Source of the DNA: Acidovorax sp. sic0104
Lineage (GTDB): Bacteria; Pseudomonadota; Gammaproteobacteria; Burkholderiales; Burkholderiaceae_C
NCBI RefSeq assembly: GCF_019219095.1
Contig: NZ_JAHUWH010000007.1
Coordinates: 186,001-250,000 of the forward strand
DNA length: 64,000 nt
Direction of reading: 5' to 3'
The position numbers and the translations under genes are program-made. A model generated the notes under the pieces. That model made no database searches. It was not told where the DNA came from and was given only the letters and a program-made list of their open reading frames with translations. Positions 59,978 through 64,000 of this stretch are shown here, piece by piece; position 1 is the stretch's first letter; every line of letters starts with the position of its first letter.

Positions 59978-60332
59978 TTCCGGCTCCCACCAGGGCGAAG
60001 ATCGGATCTTCACGCGTGAGGCGCTTGCCAGAACGACGTCCTAACACTCCACCATTGAACCCGGACCACAGTAGGGTCGGCAATCAGTAGGTCGCGCGCG
60101 CCTCCGGCACGTCCGCCTGTTGAATTGGATCGGGTGCACGGGGGCGATGAGGACGGGAACAGTCGCATCGCACTACAACGAGCCGCGAGACGTGGCTCAA
60201 CGGCCTACCGGGCCTCGTGGCCAGAGGCCGAGCCGCCTTTTGGTGAGGTCCGACTGGCACATAGTGTTCGAATGCTCCGAAGGCCTGCAGGTGTGAAGTT
60301 CCACTTCGCAGGCAACCACCAACGAATTGCAT
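59978..60332. other. Gene-free structured stretch, possible ncRNA or decayed gene
   Basis: Several stems and no credible ORF: GAAGATC/GATCTTC (about 59996-60010), GAGCC/GGCTC (about 60180-60198), GGCCT/AGGCC (about 60211-60229) and GCCTGC/GCAGGC with inner GAAG/CTTC (about 60283-60313). Confidence 0.35.
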
Positions 60333-60393
60333 CCGAGCCTCAACACGAGGCTCGGTTGCTTTCCAAAGCGTCGCCACTGGGCGTTCTGGAAAG
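60333..60393 (+). repeat. Terminator-like stem and P0 hairpin of leader copy 14
   Basis: CCGAGCCTC/GAGGCTCGG (60333-60341, 60347-60355), then CTTTCCA/TGGAAAG (60359-60365, 60387-60393). Confidence 0.7.
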
Positions 60394-60431
60394 TAAAGCT
60401 TTGAGCCCCTGCGTACTGCGGACTGTTTGAT

Positions 60432-60554
60432 ACGGCAGCTGGCCGTGCCCCCCCAACGGGAGGGCGACTCAGCGTTCATCCGGCTCTTGCCGATCTCAAC
60501 CCTGGCGGGCCTCGTTGCCCAAGGGCAGGTGCTCGCCGTTCCACGAGGAATGAA
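60432..60554 (+). promoter_or_regulatory. Pseudoknot leader copy 14
   Basis: P1 ACGGC/GCCGT (60432-60436, 60442-60446), exact loop AGCTG; CAGC at 60470-60473. P3 CGGC-TCTT-GCCG (60481-60492). P4 GGGC/GCCC (60507-60510, 60517-60520) inside CCC/GGG. GAGGAA precedes ATG 60555. Confidence 0.75.
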
Positions 60555-60797
60555 ATGCCCCCCAACCCAGTAAAGCCAAAAGTCTTTGTCAGTGCGTCCT
60601 CGGTGCAGGTCGGCGATACGCTGTGCTTCGCCAATCCACCGCAGGATGTCGTTGTCGAGGAGATCAGCCACGCTCGCAGCGATGGCTCCGTAGGCTTCCA
60701 TGCCAATGACGGCACGTGGAGTAGCTTCTACAAGCCTCTGGACCGCCTACGCGTGCGGCGTGCGCCGCCCTGTCAGGTAGCTCCTTCGGCCCTTTAG
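60555..60797 (+). CDS. Small hypothetical protein, 80 aa
   Basis: MPPNPVKPKVFVSASSVQVG, then strands DTLCFANPPQDVVVEEISHA and GSVGFHANDGTWSSFYKPLD, as in small beta-barrel folds. GAGGAA lies upstream. It carries a full leader. Function unknown. Confidence 0.55.
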   Translation: MPPNPVKPKVFVSASSVQVGDTLCFANPPQDVVVEEISHARSDGSVGFHANDGTWSSFYKPLDRLRVRRAPPCQVAPSAL

Positions 60798-60884
60798 CAG
60801 CGGGCAACGTTGGCGCCGGCAAACGTCATTTTGCCGCGAGGAGAATTCGAACGCCAGCCCACCGCAAGACGCGGGCGGCTGCAA

Positions 60885-61004
60885 CGGTGCTGGCCGACGC
60901 CCAGTCCGGGTACCAGCGATTCAACGGCAACTCGCCGAAACCAACCCTGACGGGCGACCACGCCCCAAGGGCGCAGGTGCCTGTCGATCTCATAGGAGAA
61001 AGAC
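60885..61004 (+). promoter_or_regulatory. Pseudoknot leader copy 15
   Basis: P1 CGGT/GCCG (60885-60888, 60893-60896) with loop GCTG; CAGC at 60914-60917. P3 CGGC/GCCG (60925-60928, 60934-60937). P4 GGGCG-ACCA-CGCCC (60952-60956, 60961-60965). TAGGAG precedes ATG 61005. Confidence 0.7.
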
Positions 61005-61721
61005 ATGGAAAGATTCAACAAGCACAACTCGGAATCGGTCATCGCAGCCGCTCGCGTGGCAATGCAGGTTCTTGAGGGAATCCGGGCCACCCACCCCGAT
61101 CTGGTAGCGGACAACATGCCGGCCAACTGGGGCATGAACCGCCTGCGCTCCGCACTGCCCGTTGCCGAAACTGCGGCACGGGGTGCGCCCAGCGCCATCA
61201 CTGCGCCGGTACGGCAGTTCGTGTACATCCTCGCGGAGTTCTTCTGGGACGACGACAGTTACGGTGAGGACCTGCCAGTCGCAGTGCTCTATCGGGTTGG
61301 AGCCCAAACAGTGAGAACCATCGACGAAGTCGCGGGGCTCGTTACCTCAGGGATGCTCGCAGAAGCCTCCGTTGCAATCCCCGATTGCGACAAGGCTTGG
61401 CTCAGCAAAGTCGCTTTCACCAGCGAGAACAAACTGGCGGAAGTGCCGGGTTTCTTTGACCCACATAGCGACTGGGTGGTCTACCTTGGCGACGTGGCCG
61501 ATATGGAGGTTGACGACCAGCGTGCAACATATGCCGAAGCGTGCGAGATCTACACGCCGCGCATTGAGCGCGAGGGCGGCCACTCAGCTGTTGACCTACG
61601 CCCTGACGCAGACTTGGGCCTTACCTGGGTCGCTGCAGGCAGAACTTCGGGCTGGCAACTGGGGGGCTATCTCCAGGCCTGGCATCAGCTGCGGGAGCAA
61701 ATCACTAACGCACTGATGTGA
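61005..61721 (+). CDS. Hypothetical protein, 238 aa
   Basis: A TAGGAGAAAGAC ribosome-site region precedes ATG 61005. Helical N terminus (SVIAAARVAMQVLEGIRATH), then alpha/beta with TAPVRQFVYILAEFFWDDDS, VPGFFDPHSDWVVYLGDVAD and YAEACEIYTPRIEREGG. Cytosolic, acidic, no cysteine cluster. Family not recognised. Confidence 0.6.
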   Translation: MERFNKHNSESVIAAARVAMQVLEGIRATHPDLVADNMPANWGMNRLRSALPVAETAARGAPSAITAPVRQFVYILAEFFWDDDSYGEDLPVAVLYRVGAQTVRTIDEVAGLVTSGMLAEASVAIPDCDKAWLSKVAFTSENKLAEVPGFFDPHSDWVVYLGDVADMEVDDQRATYAEACEIYTPRIEREGGHSAVDLRPDADLGLTWVAAGRTSGWQLGGYLQAWHQLREQITNALM

Positions 61722-61858
61722 AGCGCCACGAGATGCACTGTGGGCTGGTAGCTTCACCCATTCGGCCCGAGCTGAGGCGGGCAAACCCCCTTTCATAAAC
61801 CCCTGTCGGGCACCTGCCGCCCCTGGGGTGCGTTGCTCGACTCTTCAAGGAGATTGAC
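61722..61858 (+). promoter_or_regulatory. Hairpin leader, P1-like stem without partner
   Basis: GCCCG/CGGGC encloses AGCTGAGG (about 61768-61785), like P1, but no CAGC follows. A CCCCTG/CAGGGG-type P4 (about 61800-61830) and AAGGAG lead to ATG 61859. Probably a degenerate copy. Confidence 0.45.
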
Positions 61859-62473
61859 ATGAGCAACGCAAACCAACAAGGCCTGACTTGTGACGTCGAT
61901 AAGACCTCACCATTGGGTTACGGATCGAAAGAAGACCCACTGGGCATCGAGGAAGCAAGGGCGAAGATCGGCGACGACTTCACTCACTTCGCTGCACTCG
62001 TTGCCTCGCAAGTACAGCTTCCAGCTGGTCATTCGTTTCGCAACGACTGTCCTGCCCTGGGTGTTAGGCATAACCTGAGCTGGTGGAATGGCTGTGCAGT
62101 TCGCTCCGCTGATTCCGGCTTGGGGGTCCATGCTGGCCCTCAGGTAGTGGATGCGGCCGACGAGTACCAGCTGATGATCGAGGCGCGGTTCTTTCACCCT
62201 GAGCTTCATTTCCGGGAAAAGGGCCGCACGGCTCGGGTCACGCGGAGATACAACCCCGGCTATGGCGCAGCGCTTTGGGTAGACCAAGGGCGCCCGTTCT
62301 GGGGCATGAACAAGTCACTGATCGAGGGAGAGCGGTTCTTGTCCCGGGTGAGCTCGGTAGAAGTCCTGGCTGAGGAGGTTGTCCGCCGCCTCAATGCAGC
62401 GATTTCATTGCGCATGGTTCGGGGAGCGTCGAAGCCAGCATTGGCTACTGCAGCTTTCGGGAGGGCGCGATGA
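61859..62473 (+). CDS. Hypothetical protein, 204 aa
   Basis: AAGGAG lies nine bases before the ATG. Features: DPLGIEEARAKIGDDFTHFA, NDCPALGVRHNLSWWNGCAV, VDAADEYQLMIEARFFHPEL, RRYNPGYGAALWVDQGRPFW, then a basic helical tail. Soluble, with two cysteines. Family not recognised. Its TGA overlaps the ATG of the next gene. Confidence 0.6.
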   Translation: MSNANQQGLTCDVDKTSPLGYGSKEDPLGIEEARAKIGDDFTHFAALVASQVQLPAGHSFRNDCPALGVRHNLSWWNGCAVRSADSGLGVHAGPQVVDAADEYQLMIEARFFHPELHFREKGRTARVTRRYNPGYGAALWVDQGRPFWGMNKSLIEGERFLSRVSSVEVLAEEVVRRLNAAISLRMVRGASKPALATAAFGRAR

Positions 62474-62724
62474 ATGAATGGGTAGCCACGAGGGAAGACC
62501 AAGTGGGCGGTCACGTTGCGCTCGCTGTGGTGCCGTATCACCCACGCTGGGGCATCTCCGAGGCAGTGAGGATCCAGCACAACCCTCGGGCGATGTGTTT
62601 GCACTGTGATGACGGGGGGCCACGCCATTTCGTTGCCTTCGGGGGACGTGACGGCGCCACGGCCATCGTGGATCAACTGCTCGGACCCTTGCTACCAAGA
62701 TATCTCGCTGGCATCGCCAAATAG
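62470..62724 (+). CDS. Small hypothetical protein, 84 aa
   Basis: ATGA overlap with the preceding gene. MNEWVATREDQVGGHVALAV, then NPRAMCLHCDDGGPRHFVAF with a CxxC, and a C-terminal helix. It is probably a partner of the upstream product. Function unknown. Confidence 0.55.
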   Translation: MNEWVATREDQVGGHVALAVVPYHPRWGISEAVRIQHNPRAMCLHCDDGGPRHFVAFGGRDGATAIVDQLLGPLLPRYLAGIAK

Positions 62725-62869
62725 AGCATTCCAAGCGTTGGTGGAACCCAGCAATGCTGGTGGACCTGCCGCATGCGCCGGGGTGCTAAATCATTCCACG
62801 GTTTAGTGGATTTCGCGGACCCCTGCGTGCAGCGAAAACAAAGAGGGCCTGAGGACCCCTGCGGGGGGC

Positions 62870-62914
62870 TTCAGTGCTTCCCTGAGCGCCTCCGTAGTGG
62901 GCGCTCAGGAAAGC
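62870..62914 (+). repeat. P0 hairpin of leader copy 16
   Basis: GCTTCCCTGAGCGCC with GGCGCTCAGGAAAGC (about 62876-62914), one bulge: the most regular P0 of the set. The 145 nt between the previous gene and this hairpin hold further stems but no gene. Confidence 0.75.
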
Positions 62915-62948
62915 GATTTCACGTCACAGCCTAGCGCTGTGGATTGAT

Positions 62949-63070
62949 GCGGTAGCTGACCGCGCCTTTGGCGATACAGCATTCAACGGCGAAAGCCATT
63001 TTCAACCCTGACGGGCGCCGCATGCCCCACAGGGTCTAGGTGTCCGTCGCTTCTCTGGAGAACGGACGAT
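62949..63070 (+). promoter_or_regulatory. Pseudoknot leader copy 16
   Basis: CACAGC/GCTGTG stem just upstream. P1 GCGGT/ACCGC (62949-62953, 62959-62963), exact loop AGCTG; small P2 CGCC-TTT-GGCG; CAGC at 62977-62980. P3 GGC-GAAA-GCC (62988-62997). P4 CCCTG..GGGC/GCCC..CAGGG (63006-63034). TGGAG precedes ATG 63071. Confidence 0.8.
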
Positions 63071-63736
63071 ATGAGCAAGAAACAAGGTGGCAAGGCCCAT
63101 GCTGCTAGCTGCCCAAACTGCAGCAGGGAGGTCGAGGACGATAAAGACACGGGGTGTGTGCTGGCGGCTCTGGTACAGGTGATTCGCGATCGCGAGGAGC
63201 TGACCGAGGAGCAGGTCCTCGCGATCCATGCATCGTGCGACGCAGACGCTCTGTGGGAGGCGTTGGCCCCGGTGATAGACCAGCTCCAAGCTGGTGGGTT
63301 CGCCTGGAACACACCTCACGGCGAAGCCAGCGTTTCCGACCAACCCACTCCATCTATCGATCCCTTGCCCGCGTCGCAACTCCCCATGGAGTTGGAGTGG
63401 ACCATGGGTGATGACGGGCCAGAACTTGGTGTGAGCGCCCATGGCTACTTCGTTGTGAAGCCCCACCTCGATGTAGGGCTGATGAACAAGGTGGACCCGA
63501 TGGAGTGTTGGGGGATCAGCCCCACGCTGGCGAAGTTGATCGACGACCTCAATTCGGCTCTGCCCGAGGCCCTGGAAGACGCCATCAACGCAGGATGCCT
63601 GCGCCTGCAACAGGCGGCGGGTATCCGTGATGGGGGCTACGCCGGCATCTACTTCAGCGACGCCGCCAAGCGGGTCCCAGTGTCTGAGGTCCTCGCGGAA
63701 TACATCGTTCGCGACGTCAACACTACCCGCGAATAG
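63071..63736 (+). CDS. Hypothetical protein, 221 aa, N-terminal CxxC
   Basis: MSKKQGGKAHAASCPNCSRE carries one CxxC; a second cysteine pair is missing. Helices follow (VLAALVQVIRDREELTEEQV, ALWEALAPVIDQLQAGGF), then a mixed domain (GPELGVSAHGYFVVKPHLDV, TLAKLIDDLNSALPEALEDA). Cytosolic; family not recognised. TGGAG lies upstream after leader copy 16. Confidence 0.6.
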   Translation: MSKKQGGKAHAASCPNCSREVEDDKDTGCVLAALVQVIRDREELTEEQVLAIHASCDADALWEALAPVIDQLQAGGFAWNTPHGEASVSDQPTPSIDPLPASQLPMELEWTMGDDGPELGVSAHGYFVVKPHLDVGLMNKVDPMECWGISPTLAKLIDDLNSALPEALEDAINAGCLRLQQAAGIRDGGYAGIYFSDAAKRVPVSEVLAEYIVRDVNTTRE

Positions 63737-63844
63737 CAAGACCCAACAGCAATGCTGCGGTAGGTCAACAACCAACCCATGACGGGCACCCGCTGCCCAT
63801 TGTGGCCGGGCACCCGTCTTCTTACCAAAAGAGGAAACGGAAAT
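63737..63844 (+). promoter_or_regulatory. P4-only hairpin leader
   Basis: GGGCA-CCCGC-TGCCC (about 63783-63797) preceded by CAACCCATGAC, then AGAGGAAA before ATG 63845. Confidence 0.55.
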
Positions 63845-64000
63845 ATGAGCAAGCGCAAGGACCAGGCAGAACAGGCGGACAAGGCCTTCGCTGACTACGA
63901 CTTCGGAAGTAGCGTCGAGGTGACGGACACGTCTGGCTGGGAGTACACCACCCCCGGCGATGAGCGGAAGCGAAAGGTTTTCGTGGAAACTGAGCGTGAA
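63845..64000 (+). CDS. Hypothetical protein, 3' end outside window
   Basis: 52 residues are visible: MSKRKDQAEQADKAFADYDF, charged and helical at first, then GSSVEVTDTSGWEYTTPGDE. GAGG lies before the ATG and a P4-type leader precedes it. The product cannot be identified from this fragment. Confidence 0.55.
   Translation, partial: MSKRKDQAEQADKAFADYDFGSSVEVTDTSGWEYTTPGDERKRKVFVETERE

Noticed and set aside
60240..60300. tRNA-like T-loop (GTGTTCGAATGC) near 60266
   Set aside because: No acceptor, D-arm or anticodon stem can be drawn around it.
61722..61858. A seventeenth pseudoknot copy before 61859
   Set aside because: A P1-like stem with AGCTGAGG exists but no complementary CAGC follows, so it was not counted.
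25395..62914. P0 hairpins read simply as terminators of the upstream genes
   Set aside because: Only the copy at 25419 has a T run; most have none, and the CTTTCC/GGAAAG foot is conserved across unrelated upstream genes. Dual use remains possible.
24384..63070. Repeated hairpins taken as a CRISPR array
   Set aside because: The copies are kilobases apart, lie between genes, and vary in stem sequence; there are no regular spacers and no cas genes.
1..64000. Window interpreted as a jumbo phage because of RecE/RecT, thymidine kinase, ribonucleotide reductase and DpdA
   Set aside because: No capsid, portal, terminase or tail gene is seen, while a MOBH relaxase and a full type IV pilus operon are present.

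Overview
The window reads as part of a large conjugative element (plasmid or integrative element) of a GC-rich betaproteobacterium, most likely a Burkholderiales host. The evidence is the high GC content, a MOBH-type relaxase, a complete thin type IV pilus cluster, plasmid-type antirestriction and replication helper genes, and the absence of any recognisable rRNA, tRNA or core housekeeping operon. No integrase, partition pair or replication initiator was recognised, so plasmid versus integrative element stays open.

Layout. (1) 1-4,263: oxidative-folding and secretion genes: a DsbC cut by the window edge, then on the minus strand a DsbA-like protein, a DsbC/DsbG-like protein without its cysteines, and a GspE/PilB-type ATPase. 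(2) 4,508-9,024: two unknown genes and a 1087-residue SF1 helicase. (3) 8,987-13,089: the probable transfer switch, with an XRE-family repressor divergent from an FlhD-like/FlhC-like pair that is translationally coupled to the MOBH relaxase TraI. (4) 13,189-20,852: a type IV pilus operon (small exported protein, secretin lipoprotein, two membrane proteins, three pilin-like proteins, ATPase, GspF/PilR-type membrane protein). (5) 20,918-24,164, minus strand: a UvrD-like helicase, two small genes and a DUF1845/AcaB-like protein. (6) 24,165-24,876: a structured, mostly gene-free gap that may hold the transfer origin. (7) 24,877-64,000: about 40 kb of almost exclusively plus-strand genes that looks like a leading region. 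It carries RecE-like exonuclease, RecT, SSB, Toprim primase, B12-type ribonucleotide reductase, thymidine kinase, ArdC, a DpdA-like transglycosylase, a DndC-like protein, a MazF/PemK-like protein, a giant methylase-helicase, a second methyltransferase, and many small orphan genes. An AT-richer minus-strand patch (56.4-59.2 kb) with a NERD-nuclease/helicase interrupts it.

Main discovery candidate. Genes in region 7 are preceded by a repeated structured leader. In 16 copies a short hairpin P1, whose stem sequence varies but stays paired, presents a loop containing GCTG. About 13-30 nt after it lies CAGC, which can pair with that loop to form a pseudoknot. Then usually come a small hairpin P3 and a GC-rich hairpin P4 (CCC-N-GCGGG/CCCGC-N-GGG), followed directly by a ribosome binding site and start codon. 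One copy has GCTAG in the loop and CTAGC downstream, a compensatory double change that supports the pairing. Genes inside operons carry only P4. The family was not seen among the transfer genes at 1-24 kb, and all copies point the same way as the genes. It may be a new cis-regulatory RNA class, or a dispersed set of single-strand promoters for early expression in the recipient.

How the parts fit: the repressor and FlhDC-like activator would decide when transfer starts, the relaxase and pilus would move the DNA, and the leading region would protect, modify, recombine, complete and supply nucleotides for the incoming strand.
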